From CAZUCE01 sp964619265 (GTDB taxonomy: Bacteria; Planctomycetota; UBA1135; GCA-002686595): a stretch of 64,000 nucleotides of DNA. Positions 53,039 to 61,783 of the stretch are shown piece by piece. The stretch's first letter is position 1. Every line of letters begins with the position of its first letter. The stretch is from contig CAZUCE010000021.1 of assembly GCA_964619265.1 (NCBI GenBank), positions 4,208-68,207 of the forward strand, written 5' to 3'. Under the pieces are notes generated by a model. It was given only the letters and a program-made list of their open reading frames with translations. It was not told where the DNA came from and searched no databases. The translations under genes and the position numbers were made by a program.

Positions 53039-55792
53039 ATGTACCGCAATCGACCGCTGTTCGCTTACCTCTCGCCGCTCCTGGCCCTGTCCCTCGCCGC
53101 CTGCGGCGGTGACTCGGGCAGCGGCGGTACCGTCGTTGTCCCTCCGACCTCACTCGCCTACGACACGGCCAACGTGACGTACGAAACCTGCGAAGAGGTC
53201 TCCAACGGAGCCAACTCCGACGGTTCTCCGCTCGCTTTCAGCATCGACCCGGCGCTCCCCGCAGGCTTGGTCCTCAACCCGACCACCGGCGAGATCGCGG
53301 GCAACCCGTTGGCCGTCACCGCGATCGAGACCTACACGATCACCGCAGCCAACGCGCTCGGCTCGGTCCAGTCCACCGTCGATCTTGGGGTCGTTGATGC
53401 TCCGGACCCGGAAAACCTCGCCTACGCCAGTGCCAACGTCACCTACCAGACCAACGCGCCGATCGTCCCGAACACCGTGACGTTTGATGGCAACCTCAAC
53501 TCCTTCGCAATCTCCCCGGCGCTCCCCGCTGGGCTGACCCTTTCGGCCCTGACCGGAGCCATCTCCGGTACACCGACGGCGGATTCTCCCTCCACCACCT
53601 ACACGGTGACGGGAACCAATTGCGAAAACCAAACCGCGCAGGCGCCGGTCACGATCACGATTGAGACCACGGACGGAGGTCCTGGCCCGGGCTCGGGAGA
53701 CGAACCGCGCTTCGCCTACGTCTCCAACGGCGGTGATGACACGATCTCGATCCTCGCTTTCGACGGCCTAACCGGCCGCACGCGTCACTTCGGCTTCGCG
53801 CCCGTCGGCGGAACCCCCACCGCGTTGGCCGTGAGCGCAGACCAAGGCGAGTTGTTTGTCGCCACCACCGAGGGCAACGTGCACATCTTCGCGATCGACG
53901 CGAACCACGGCGGCCTCACCGAACTGACCAGCAGCCCGGTCTCCACCGGAGTCGGCGCCAGCGCGACCGAACTTCTGCTGAACGCCGCAGGCGACGCGCT
54001 GTATGTCTGCAACGCAGGGACCAACACGGTCTCGTTCTTTTCCGTCGCCGCGACTGGCGAACTGACCCCGATTGCGGGCAGCCCCATCGCTCTGGGGGGA
54101 TCCAACCCCGCCTCGCTCGCCTTCGCGCCTGGCGAAGATTTTCTGTTTGTCGCCAACCGGGACTCCGACAACATCTCGGTGTTTCAGATCGCAGCAGACA
54201 ACTCCATCGGCTCGGAACAGCTGTTCGATACCGACGAGGAACCCAATGCACTCGACACCTTGACCTCCGCCAGCGGCGCGGAAATCCTCTACGTCGGCAC
54301 ATTGGCGGGCCAATCCCTGACCGGCTACTCAATCGACGAAGCTGGCACGCTGACGATGATTAGTGATACGTCGTCATCACTGAGCGTTGGCAGTTCCCTC
54401 AGCTTCATCGACGCCGTGATCCTGCCTGGTACCACGCAGCGCGTGCTGTTCGCAGGCTATGCCAGCGAAGGACAAGTTCGGCGCCACTTCCTGGCTCAGA
54501 ACGGCGAACCGGGAATCCCCATCGGCGATGCCGATGCCTGGACCGGCACCTCGCCGAACTCACTCGCAATCGTGCCTGGCCGGGATTTCGGCCTGGTGAC
54601 CTTCTTCGGAGACGCGACGGTCTCCTCGGCCGAACTCGATATTACAGACGCTGGAGACATCACGGTCCTCGAGCCAACCGACCGGGTCCGGACTCGCTCT
54701 TTCCCCACCGACGTGGTGATCGTCACCGGCGCCGAGAGCGGCACCTTCACGACGACGAACGTCTACGCCACCAACTTCAGCGCGGCCGACGTCTCCCAGT
54801 ACAGCTTTGATCCGGCCGGCCCGGGCCTCACCGCTCTGACGCCGGCTTCGGAAGCCGCGGGGGTGAACCCCGAGTCCATCGTGCTTCACCCGCGGCTTGC
54901 AAAGGCCTACGTCGTGGACTCTGTGGATCCGGACTCCATTCTCGTCTACGACGTCGCCGCAGGCGGAACCCTCACGGGCCCTCCGGTTGAAATCCCCATC
55001 GACGGAACGGGAATTGTCCGCGACCTGGCCGTGGACCTCTCAGGGCGCTTCCTCTATGCGATCCGCTCGGACTCTACCAGCGAGTTGCTGAGCTACCCGA
55101 TTGACGCGGCTGGCGACCTGGGCCTTGCGACCGGAACTCCCCTTGGCTCGGTCGCCCGCGGCGTGGTCGTAGATCCGACGGGACGCTACGTCTACACCGC
55201 CAACTCCTTGGATGGGAACTTGCAAGGCTTCGAGATCGATCCGATCACCGGCATGCTCTCGTCCATCGCTGGTGGGCCCACCGCAACCGGCTCTGGCCCG
55301 ATCGCCCTCGCCGTCGACCCTGCGGGAACCTCTCTTTACGTCGCGAACCGTGGCGCCAACAGTATCTCCCAGTTCGGCATCAGCGGACCGGACGGCGTGC
55401 TGTCCTCCTTGGGTCTGGACGTTTCGTTGGCAATGGGCATGGGTCCCAACGCGTTGCACGTGCACCGCAGCGGTCGCCTGCTGTTCGTGGCAGCCGAGAG
55501 TTCCTCGGAGCTAATCCGGATTCCCATCAACGTCGAGGAGACGAACGCGACGACGGACGGAACGCTCCTGCCGTTCCCTCAGTCGACGCCCTTGGACGGC
55601 ACCCCCTTCGACATTGCCGGGGATGCCTCTGGATCCGCCCTGTTCCTGACGCTTGTCGACGACGGCGACGTCATCACCGTTTCGGTCGACCCGGCGGGCG
55701 AACTCTCCGCGGTCCCAATCGTGGAGCAAACGGCCGCTGCCGGTGGCCCGACCGGCTCGACGCGTCGCCTCGCGATCCGCGACGAGCTCTAG
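53039..55792 (+). CDS. Lipoprotein with two putative Ig domains and lactonase-type propellers
   Basis: 917 residues. A lipoprotein signal ends at LAACGG (C22). Two He_PIG-type Ig-like domains follow at about 35-205, each with ALPAGLxLxxxTGxIxGxP (IDPALPAGLVLNPTTGEIAG and ISPALPAGLTLSALTGAISG). The remaining 700 residues are propeller repeats of the 6-phosphogluconolactonase type (PRFAYVSNGGDDTISILAF, FAPGEDFLFVANRDSDNISV, VDPTGRYVYTANSLDGNLQG, VDPAGTSLYVANRGANSISQ). It shares its propeller type with the gene 291 bp upstream. Likely anchored to a membrane and involved in binding; no catalytic site seen. Confidence 0.87.
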   Translation: MYRNRPLFAYLSPLLALSLAACGGDSGSGGTVVVPPTSLAYDTANVTYETCEEVSNGANSDGSPLAFSIDPALPAGLVLNPTTGEIAGNPLAVTAIETYTITAANALGSVQSTVDLGVVDAPDPENLAYASANVTYQTNAPIVPNTVTFDGNLNSFAISPALPAGLTLSALTGAISGTPTADSPSTTYTVTGTNCENQTAQAPVTITIETTDGGPGPGSGDEPRFAYVSNGGDDTISILAFDGLTGRTRHFGFAPVGGTPTALAVSADQGELFVATTEGNVHIFAIDANHGGLTELTSSPVSTGVGASATELLLNAAGDALYVCNAGTNTVSFFSVAATGELTPIAGSPIALGGSNPASLAFAPGEDFLFVANRDSDNISVFQIAADNSIGSEQLFDTDEEPNALDTLTSASGAEILYVGTLAGQSLTGYSIDEAGTLTMISDTSSSLSVGSSLSFIDAVILPGTTQRVLFAGYASEGQVRRHFLAQNGEPGIPIGDADAWTGTSPNSLAIVPGRDFGLVTFFGDATVSSAELDITDAGDITVLEPTDRVRTRSFPTDVVIVTGAESGTFTTTNVYATNFSAADVSQYSFDPAGPGLTALTPASEAAGVNPESIVLHPRLAKAYVVDSVDPDSILVYDVAAGGTLTGPPVEIPIDGTGIVRDLAVDLSGRFLYAIRSDSTSELLSYPIDAAGDLGLATGTPLGSVARGVVVDPTGRYVYTANSLDGNLQGFEIDPITGMLSSIAGGPTATGSGPIALAVDPAGTSLYVANRGANSISQFGISGPDGVLSSLGLDVSLAMGMGPNALHVHRSGRLLFVAAESSSELIRIPINVEETNATTDGTLLPFPQSTPLDGTPFDIAGDASGSALFLTLVDDGDVITVSVDPAGELSAVPIVEQTAAAGGPTGSTRRLAIRDEL

Positions 55793-55834
55793 AAGTCTCT
55801 ACAACGAACCCAGGACCAAACCCCGGTCCGGGAT

Positions 55835-55883
55835 CAGCAGAGCGCCCCCCCGAAGCCCGTGGCTTCGGGGGGGCGCTCTGCTG
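55835..55883. terminator. Strong hairpin between convergent genes
   Basis: Perfect 23-bp inverted repeat (55835-55857 with 55861-55883) with a 3-nt loop, containing a C7/G7 run. It sits between the stops of the Ig/propeller lipoprotein gene and the convergent GGDEF-EAL gene. It lacks a long T-run, but its length and position favour a bidirectional terminator or mRNA-stabilising element. Confidence 0.85.
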
Positions 55884-55907
55884 GACGGCCCAGGTCTTGG
55901 GCCGTCC
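55883..55907. terminator. Second hairpin stacked on the first
   Basis: Perfect 10-bp inverted repeat (55883-55892 with 55898-55907) around a 5-nt loop, starting at the last base of the preceding hairpin. It may add to termination of the minus-strand gene, whose stop is 18 bp away. Confidence 0.6.
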
Positions 55908-55924
55908 TATCGCTCGTGGCTGGC

Positions 55925-57730
55925 CTAGAGCAAAGCCTCCAGGCGATCCGGCGCAACGGGCGGTGAGAACACGTAGCCCTGCACCTCGTCGCAGCCCGGC
56001 TCGCGCAGCAGGTCGAGCACCTCCTCGGTCTCGACACCTTCCGCGCACGCGGTCAGGCTCAGCGAGTGAGCCATGTGAATGATGGCTTGCACAATCGCCA
56101 GATCGCGGCCGTCGCTGGGCAGCGGCCGCACGAATGCCTTGTCGATCTTCAACTTCGTGATCGGGAAGTTCTTCAGATAGGCCAAGCTCGAGTGCCCGGT
56201 CCCGAAGTCGTCCACCGCGATCCCCACGCCCAAGTCGCGCAATTCGCGCAGGGTGTCGATTGCTCGTCCGGGGTTCTCCATGACCGCGCTCTCGGTAATT
56301 TCGATCTCGAGATGCTCAGGATCCAGGTCAGATTGCTCGAGGGCGTCGCGAACCATGCCGCCGACCTGGCCCAGCTCAAACTGCCGCGCACTGACATTGA
56401 TCGCCATCGAATCCAGTTCGATCCCCCGCGAGCGCCAGTCGGCGAATTGGCGACAGGCTTCGTAAGCCACCCACTCCCCCAGCTGGACGATTAGGCCGGT
56501 TTCCTCCGCGACGGGAATGAACTCGTCGGGATAAACCAATCCAAGATCCGGATGTTGCCAGCGAACCAGAGCCTCGACACCCCGTATGCGGCCGGTCTCT
56601 AGCTCGACCCGCGGCTGGTAGTAGAGGCAGAACTCCTGCTTGTCGAGAGCACTGCGCAGCCGGCTCTCCAACGCCAGCCGCTCCAGGGCTCGATCCGTCA
56701 TCTGCGGCAGGTAGAAGCGGAAGCCGGCTCGGCCACCGTGCTTGGCCTGGTACATCGCTGCATCGGCGTGCTTGACCAAGGTGTCTTCTTCCTCGCCGTC
56801 GGCTGGATACAAGCTGATGCCGATCGAGGCGCTGGGGTACAGGACCGTGCCTTCCACCGTCAGCGGCTTCGAGATGACCGTACAGATCTTGCGAGCGACT
56901 CGGGCTGCGTCCTGGCCCCTGCGAATGTCGGCCAGGACCAGCTGAAATTCGTCGCCGCCAGATCGCGCGGCGAAGTCGGTTTCGCGAACGCAGCTTTGGA
57001 GTCTCCGCGCGACTTCGGCTAGCACTTGATCGCCGACTGCGTGCCCAAAGCTGTCGTTGACCTGCTTGAAACGATCGAGGTCCACGAACAACACGGCGAA
57101 CTGCCTGGAGTGCCGCTTGGCCAGGGCCAGCTCTTGGCGCAGGCGAGTTCGAAAGAACATCCGATTGGGAAGCCCGGTCAAGCCATCGTGGAGGGCAAGG
57201 TGCTGACCGAGCTCACGTGCGCGCTGGAGGTCACCAAGCAACCGGCAGCGCTCCGCGGACCAGCGGATGGCCGCCGCCAGGCTCGGAACCGGGAGGCTGC
57301 CATCGAGGTCCTGGGCGATTACCGTGCTGGCGCCTGCCCGGCGCAGGGCAGCGCAATCCTCCGGCCCGGCCGAAGGGCACACCACCACGACCTCGGTGGC
57401 CCCCCAAACCTCCGCAACCGTTGCCAGCGCCCTGTGCGCCTGCTCGGTCCCTCCGCAAAACAACACTCGAACTCCACCCATGGGAGGCGGCTGCTCCCAC
57501 TCGACTTCCTCCAAGTCAAATTCCCCGCCGAACAGGAACGCGAGCTCATTGCGCGTTTGCGCAAGAACCGACCCGCCTGCGGGGGGCGCAGACCGTGAAC
57601 CAGGCCCCTCGTCGTCGCGGTCCCACTCGATCAGCTCGACGACCACGGGCTCCGCGGGGAGCCCTGGACCTGGGTCAGACCCCATCGAAGGGGATGGCAG
57701 AAACAGAGATTCACGCTTCAGCTCGATCAT
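55925..57730 (-). CDS. Cyclic-di-GMP enzyme with GGDEF and EAL domains
   Basis: 601 residues from the ATG at 57730. Residues about 85-165 look like a degenerate receiver domain (VRVLFCGGTEQAHRALATVAE, EVVVVCPSAGPEDCAALRR). The GGDEF domain has HDGLTGLPNR and an intact SGGDEF (258-262), with an inhibitory-site RxxD (RETD) five residues before it. The EAL domain starts with EALVRW (386-388) and keeps NVSARQ, EIEITES, DDFGTGHSSL, KIDKAFV and CAEGVE, so both cyclase and phosphodiesterase activities look possible. There is no membrane segment. Divergent from cyaY. Confidence 0.93.
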   Translation of the reverse strand: MIELKRESLFLPSPSMGSDPGPGLPAEPVVVELIEWDRDDEGPGSRSAPPAGGSVLAQTRNELAFLFGGEFDLEEVEWEQPPPMGGVRVLFCGGTEQAHRALATVAEVWGATEVVVVCPSAGPEDCAALRRAGASTVIAQDLDGSLPVPSLAAAIRWSAERCRLLGDLQRARELGQHLALHDGLTGLPNRMFFRTRLRQELALAKRHSRQFAVLFVDLDRFKQVNDSFGHAVGDQVLAEVARRLQSCVRETDFAARSGGDEFQLVLADIRRGQDAARVARKICTVISKPLTVEGTVLYPSASIGISLYPADGEEEDTLVKHADAAMYQAKHGGRAGFRFYLPQMTDRALERLALESRLRSALDKQEFCLYYQPRVELETGRIRGVEALVRWQHPDLGLVYPDEFIPVAEETGLIVQLGEWVAYEACRQFADWRSRGIELDSMAINVSARQFELGQVGGMVRDALEQSDLDPEHLEIEITESAVMENPGRAIDTLRELRDLGVGIAVDDFGTGHSSLAYLKNFPITKLKIDKAFVRPLPSDGRDLAIVQAIIHMAHSLSLTACAEGVETEEVLDLLREPGCDEVQGYVFSPPVAPDRLEALL

Positions 57731-58093
57731 CGGCAGCTCGTTCGGCGCCCGTCCCGGGGCGTGGCGGCAACGCCAGCGCCTGGAACGATCGACCGTGAGA
57801 TCTGTCGAGCTCCAAGAAGGACCGACCGCCAGGGATGCGGGCCGGTCCCCCAGGGGAACTAGACGGGGAACTAGACAGGAGGCTAGATGGGGGGATGTGC
57901 GGGGGGAGGCACGAGACCCGCTCGGGGCACCGGTGCCCTTTGGAACCACTCCCAGGGATGCCCGACAGGTGCCTTCCGGGTCAAGAGCAGCCCGCCGGGG
58001 GGTGGCTCCTCCTGGATTCGCATCCCAGAATGCGGACCTCTTCCCGGTTCCAGCTCTCCTGACTCCCGCACGGGAGACGGCCGACCTTTCTCG
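57731..58093. other. Divergent intergenic region with G-rich tract
   Basis: 363 bp between the GGDEF-EAL and frataxin genes. It contains a three-copy 12-bp repeat (57853-57888) and a G-rich stretch right after it (57888-57910). Several open frames cross it, but none shows family similarity. Promoters for both flanking genes must lie here. Confidence 0.55.
57853..57888. repeat. Three 12-bp direct repeats with CTAGA core
   Basis: Two identical copies of ggggaactagac (57853-57864, 57865-57876) and a degenerate third (aggaggctagat, 57877-57888). The CTAG core is rare in GC-rich DNA. Placement in the divergent promoter region of cyaY and the GGDEF-EAL gene suggests an operator array. Confidence 0.65.
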
Positions 58094-58432
58094 ATGGACG
58101 AACCCACTTACCGCCTGCTCGCCGACAGCTGCCTCGAATCCGTGGCCGACTGGCTCGAAGCCTTCGACCCCGATGAGGTCGACTTCTCAACCGCCGATGG
58201 GGTCGTCAAGCTCGAGTTCCCGAGCGGCGACGTCTACGTCCTGAACCGTCAGGCCGGCTCCCATCAGATGTGGTGGGCCGCCGGGGTTCGTGCCTGGCAC
58301 TACGACTGGAACGGGACCCACTGGGTTTGCGATCGCGACGGTCACGACCTGATCGAAAACCTCACCACCCGCGTGTCCGAAAAGTTGGGCCGTCCGATCG
58401 AAGGGCCGAAGCTTCCGTCCGCCGGCGCCTAG
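58094..58432 (+). CDS. cyaY: Frataxin-like iron-binding protein CyaY
   Basis: 112 residues, close to the usual 106. It has an acidic first helix (YRLLADSCLESVADWLEAFD) and a strand region (VDFSTADGVVKLEFPSGDV). The family-defining YVLNRQAGSHQMWWAAG follows, then AWHYDWNGTHWVCDRDGHDL. Frataxins bind iron and modulate cysteine desulfurase in iron-sulfur cluster assembly. The ATG at 58094 begins at the conserved helix; longer in-frame sequence upstream from 57887 is low-complexity. It lies far from the cysteine desulfurase gene at 13.7 kb, and no isc or suf genes are adjacent. Convergent with the AsmA-like gene. Confidence 0.88.
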   Translation: MDEPTYRLLADSCLESVADWLEAFDPDEVDFSTADGVVKLEFPSGDVYVLNRQAGSHQMWWAAGVRAWHYDWNGTHWVCDRDGHDLIENLTTRVSEKLGRPIEGPKLPSAGA

Positions 58433-58479
58433 CAGCCGGCTCCACGGGAAGCGCTGGCCCCGCCCCGGACCGGGTGGAA

Positions 58480-60813
58480 TCACTTCCCCCCAAAGAGCTT
58501 CTTCAACCCGCGCTCGAGCTCTTTCTCCAGCGAGTCCTCCAGCTTCTCTTGAAGCGAGTTGGTAGCGCCCTGCAAAAGCAGGTTCGGCAGCTCGGATCGA
58601 AACTCCTCGGTGACTGTGACTTGAGGAGCGAGCGGCGTCCCGCGAATCGCCAAGGGGACTCCGAAGTCCGCCGGAAGCACCTCGCGAGCTTCGGACAAAA
58701 ACCGCCCGACATCTCCCCCGACCCGGTCCAGGCTAACGAGGGTCGACAAGTCGAGCTGCAGCGTCGATAGATCGAATCCACCCTGGATCGGAAACCGGCG
58801 TCCGTCCACCGAAAGCTCTAGGTCGGGGTAGGTCACGCGCCCATCGCGCACGGACAACCTGAACGGTTCGATCGACTCGATCCAATCGAGCTTCGAACCG
58901 GCCGCAAGCGAGGCCACTTCGTTCGCCAAACCTGGAAGCAGGTTGGCCCGGATCTTCCCCAGATCGAGAAGCCACTCGCCTTCAAGCGCCGACAGATCAC
59001 CGTTCAAGGGCAGCACCGCCGAGAGCAGATCCAAACGGGCGCGCCCGCCGGCCTCCGCGGCTTCCACACTAGCCAAGACCGGAACCAATCGTCCGACCAG
59101 CGCAGCGTTGGACAAGGGCGTGAGCGAAAACGAAAGCCCGCTGCCCTGCTCACCTTCCAGGGGCCGAACGGAAAACCGGTCGCCTTCCAAGGCGCCCGCG
59201 AGCTTTGCGTTCGCGAGCGAAGAACTGACCTCGGCAACCAAGTCGGCGTCCCTCAGTCCTCTCAGGTTTGTGGTGACCTCCACATCGATCGCCGCGCCCA
59301 GGACGCCGGTCACCAGTTCTCCGGCGCCGGTGAATCCGTCCACCAGGTCACTTGGAATCCCGCGCAGCCGGGTCTCGAGCCTGGCGGGCGGATCCATCGG
59401 TTGCCCCTCCGCAAAGGCGGCCAGACTGGCGGGCTCAAGCTCGACGTCCGCGGTCCACGAACCGGGCTCTTCCCCAAGCCGGCCGAACCCCGACCGGATT
59501 CCAAGGTGCACCCCACCGGTGGGATCGGTGCTCAGCAGCAGTTGAGCCGGGGCGAGGCTAGCCTCAAGCGCGGTCCCCACGAGGTCCATTCCGCTGGAAC
59601 GCAATTCCAGGTCTAGATCAGCGCCGGCTAGCCAGTCCAGCCAAGCTGGACCCTCGGCCTCGGCGGTGGGCAGCGACAGCTGGCCTCGTTTGACCTCGAT
59701 CTCCACCAGAGCCGGCCCCCGCGGGACGACCCGGATGGGGTCTTCCCCGCCGAACGCGAGGGATTCGAACGCCCGGGGATCAGGCCGCAGCTGCATCGTT
59801 CCTCCAGGCTCAATCCGGAACTGCTCGCCCTCGATACCGATGCGCTGGCGCAGCTCCGCACGCGGCGACTCGAGGCTCCACTCGATCGCACCTTGCTCAA
59901 GGATCTGCGTCAGGTCCGCCAGGGCCTCCGCTTCTGGAATCCACGCGGCACGCAGGTCGGCCTCGGCCCCAAGCCAAGCGGTCAGCTGTCCGCTCGCCCC
60001 GATCAGCCCATCGACCATTTCGACCGGCAGCCCCTCGGCCAGCACGGCGAAACGCGGCTCGAGATCGGATTCGGTGGAGCCGGGGTCCGGGAGGGCGACC
60101 CGCACCTCCAAACGCCCGCCCGCAGGCTCCGTCACGGTCGCGTCGAGCGTGAACTCCAGGCCACGCCCGGGCGTCACCGAAAGCTCGCCCACCAGCCCCT
60201 CGACACTCGCCGTGCGGAATTTGGCCGCCGGATCCTTCGAGTGGAAATCGATCGAGGACTCACCGATTTCGATCCGTACACGACGAGAAAAGAGCTCGCC
60301 GAGATCGCCGCCCTTAGATTCCTCCTCATCGGCCTCGGGCGGCTCAGATTCATCCGGATCTTGCGGCCCGGGTTCGCGCTGGGCGATCGCGCGTGCGAAA
60401 TTGCTCTGACCGAGCTCGTCCACCTCAAGATCGAGATCGAAGGACACCTCGAAGTCTCCAAGATCGCGAGTCCCCCCGCGGTAGTGACTGAGCGCCGGCG
60501 CGGTCAAGCGCAGCTCCCCCACTTGCGCACCGCCGGGCTCTTCCAAGATCCCCGTCGCGGTCTGACGCGAGAACCAAGCGAAGTGAAGGTCACGCACCTG
60601 GAGGCGCCCCTCGATCTTGCGATCGACCAGGTTGTTGACTTGGCCCGCCCCAACGCGATTGAGCACCATCGGCAAGATCGCGATTCCCACGATCACAAGG
60701 CCGGCACCCAAGAACAGGCAGCCGAACGGACCTCGGAACAAACAGCTGCGCAGAAAGCTCCGAGACTTGGGAGCTTGCGATTCGGAAGGAGGCGTCTTTG
60801 AATCGTCGTTCAT
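58480..60813 (-). CDS. AsmA-like inner-membrane-anchored protein
   Basis: 777 residues. One N-terminal membrane segment (about 28-50) follows a cytoplasmic, polar leader. The rest is a long, strand-rich periplasmic region with repeated beta-taco-like patterns (IEGRLQVRDLHFAWFSRQ, VRIEIGESSIDFHSKD, GGFDLSTLQLDLSTLVSL). AsmA/TamB-type proteins are bridge-like lipid carriers or assembly factors. An acidic low-complexity patch (about 150-170) interrupts the region, and the C-terminus is a charged helix. No neighbour gives a specific role. Family assignment rests on overall pattern. Confidence 0.72.
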   Translation of the reverse strand: MNDDSKTPPSESQAPKSRSFLRSCLFRGPFGCLFLGAGLVIVGIAILPMVLNRVGAGQVNNLVDRKIEGRLQVRDLHFAWFSRQTATGILEEPGGAQVGELRLTAPALSHYRGGTRDLGDFEVSFDLDLEVDELGQSNFARAIAQREPGPQDPDESEPPEADEEESKGGDLGELFSRRVRIEIGESSIDFHSKDPAAKFRTASVEGLVGELSVTPGRGLEFTLDATVTEPAGGRLEVRVALPDPGSTESDLEPRFAVLAEGLPVEMVDGLIGASGQLTAWLGAEADLRAAWIPEAEALADLTQILEQGAIEWSLESPRAELRQRIGIEGEQFRIEPGGTMQLRPDPRAFESLAFGGEDPIRVVPRGPALVEIEVKRGQLSLPTAEAEGPAWLDWLAGADLDLELRSSGMDLVGTALEASLAPAQLLLSTDPTGGVHLGIRSGFGRLGEEPGSWTADVELEPASLAAFAEGQPMDPPARLETRLRGIPSDLVDGFTGAGELVTGVLGAAIDVEVTTNLRGLRDADLVAEVSSSLANAKLAGALEGDRFSVRPLEGEQGSGLSFSLTPLSNAALVGRLVPVLASVEAAEAGGRARLDLLSAVLPLNGDLSALEGEWLLDLGKIRANLLPGLANEVASLAAGSKLDWIESIEPFRLSVRDGRVTYPDLELSVDGRRFPIQGGFDLSTLQLDLSTLVSLDRVGGDVGRFLSEAREVLPADFGVPLAIRGTPLAPQVTVTEEFRSELPNLLLQGATNSLQEKLEDSLEKELERGLKKLFGGK

Positions 60814-60948
60814 CGGAGGAATCCGGTTGGGAAGACTTGTTCTTGGATTGCGAAGCGGGAGCTTCAGCAGGAGGATTTTCGGCGAGGGCTTGCCATTCTA
60901 GGTCGGCGCGGGATCACGCCCAGAATCCGCCGATCCACTCCAGCCCAC

Positions 60949-61569
60949 TCAGTTCCAGTCCACCTCGGGAGCCGTGTTTCCGAGGAACTCACCGCCCTCG
61001 ATACTGCGTATCGCCGAGCGCCAGACTCGCTCGCCTTGCCCTTCAAAGACGAAGCGTGCGTCAAACGGGACGGGCACCCAGGCGCCTTCGCTGAGTTCAC
61101 TCTCCAACTGGCCCGCGGACCACCCCGAATAACCCACCACCAGCCGCACGTCGCCGGGATCTTCACCGGGTTGCTTCGCCTGTTTCACCAACTCGGTTGC
61201 GAGATCCTCCACCTCGCCACCCAGGAACAGTCCCTCGGCAACCTCAGCGCCGCCCGAGATTCGGCCCGGGGCCCTGTGCAAAAACTGCATTTGGCTGTGG
61301 TCGACCGGTCCACCCAAGAACGTCGGCGTCCCGAGCTCACCCAGCTGGGGGTGATTCGGGACGAGTTCGGCAACCGAAAGGCCGAGCAGTCGATTGACCA
61401 CCAATCCGTAGGCCCCGCGCGCGTCGTGCTGGCAGATCAGGACCAGGGAGTGCGCGAAGTTGGGATCGCGCAAGTCGGGCCAGGCAGCCAGGAACGAACC
61501 GGCCGGTACCCACATCCCCTCGCGATCCCCAGGGGAACCGGGTTCGAAGTTGGGCTCACGATCCGCCAT
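60949..61569 (-). CDS. YqgE/AlgH family protein
   Basis: 206 residues. The conserved start PAGSFLAAWPDLRDPNFAHSLVLICQHDARGAYGLVVNR and the middle FLGGPVDHSQMQFLHR, LFLGGEVEDL and RLVVGYSGWSAGQLESEL are those of the YqgE family. Its function is not settled (once called a transcriptional regulator, AlgH). The ATG at 61569 keeps a short leader. Its first codons overlap the stop of the small four-Cys gene by 14 bp, so it is the last gene of the operon trmL-rlmD-small protein-yqgE. Confidence 0.9.
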   Translation of the reverse strand: MADREPNFEPGSPGDREGMWVPAGSFLAAWPDLRDPNFAHSLVLICQHDARGAYGLVVNRLLGLSVAELVPNHPQLGELGTPTFLGGPVDHSQMQFLHRAPGRISGGAEVAEGLFLGGEVEDLATELVKQAKQPGEDPGDVRLVVGYSGWSAGQLESELSEGAWVPVPFDARFVFEGQGERVWRSAIRSIEGGEFLGNTAPEVDWN

Positions 61570-61783
61570 GATTCTCCCTCGCGCGCTGGGTGTGTCCGGG
61601 ACAGCTCGCAACCGGTTGCGGAGGATAACGCGGAAAGCGATCGTCGTCGCGACTCTTCCCGCACCGTGCGAAGCGGCTGCCCTTGGCGCTCGTGATGACC
61701 CGCAGATGCGCGCAGTTCCCGCACATACTCGCGCGCAGCCAAGCTGGCGCCGATCGCGGCATGGAAGGCTCCGGATCGTTCAT
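61556..61783 (-). CDS. Small four-cysteine protein (zinc-ribbon-like)
   Basis: 75 residues. Four cysteines are at 21, 24, 41 and 61 (C-x2-C-x16-C-x19-C), within CGNCAHLRVI, GSRFARCGKS and DDRFPRYPPQPVASCPGH. The RFPRYPPQPV segment looks strongly conserved-like rather than random. I recall similar small PVC/deltaproteobacterial proteins, but no function. Its ATG overlaps the rlmD stop (ATGA) and its stop overlaps the yqgE start, so both gene ends support a real, coupled gene. A metal-binding role is likely; a role in RNA modification is inference from context. Confidence 0.75.
   Translation of the reverse strand: MNDPEPSMPRSAPAWLRASMCGNCAHLRVITSAKGSRFARCGKSRDDDRFPRYPPQPVASCPGHTQRARENHGGS

Noticed and set aside
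57887..58093. In-frame N-terminal extension of the frataxin gene
   Set aside because: Low-complexity sequence; the ATG at 58094 begins exactly at the conserved first helix.
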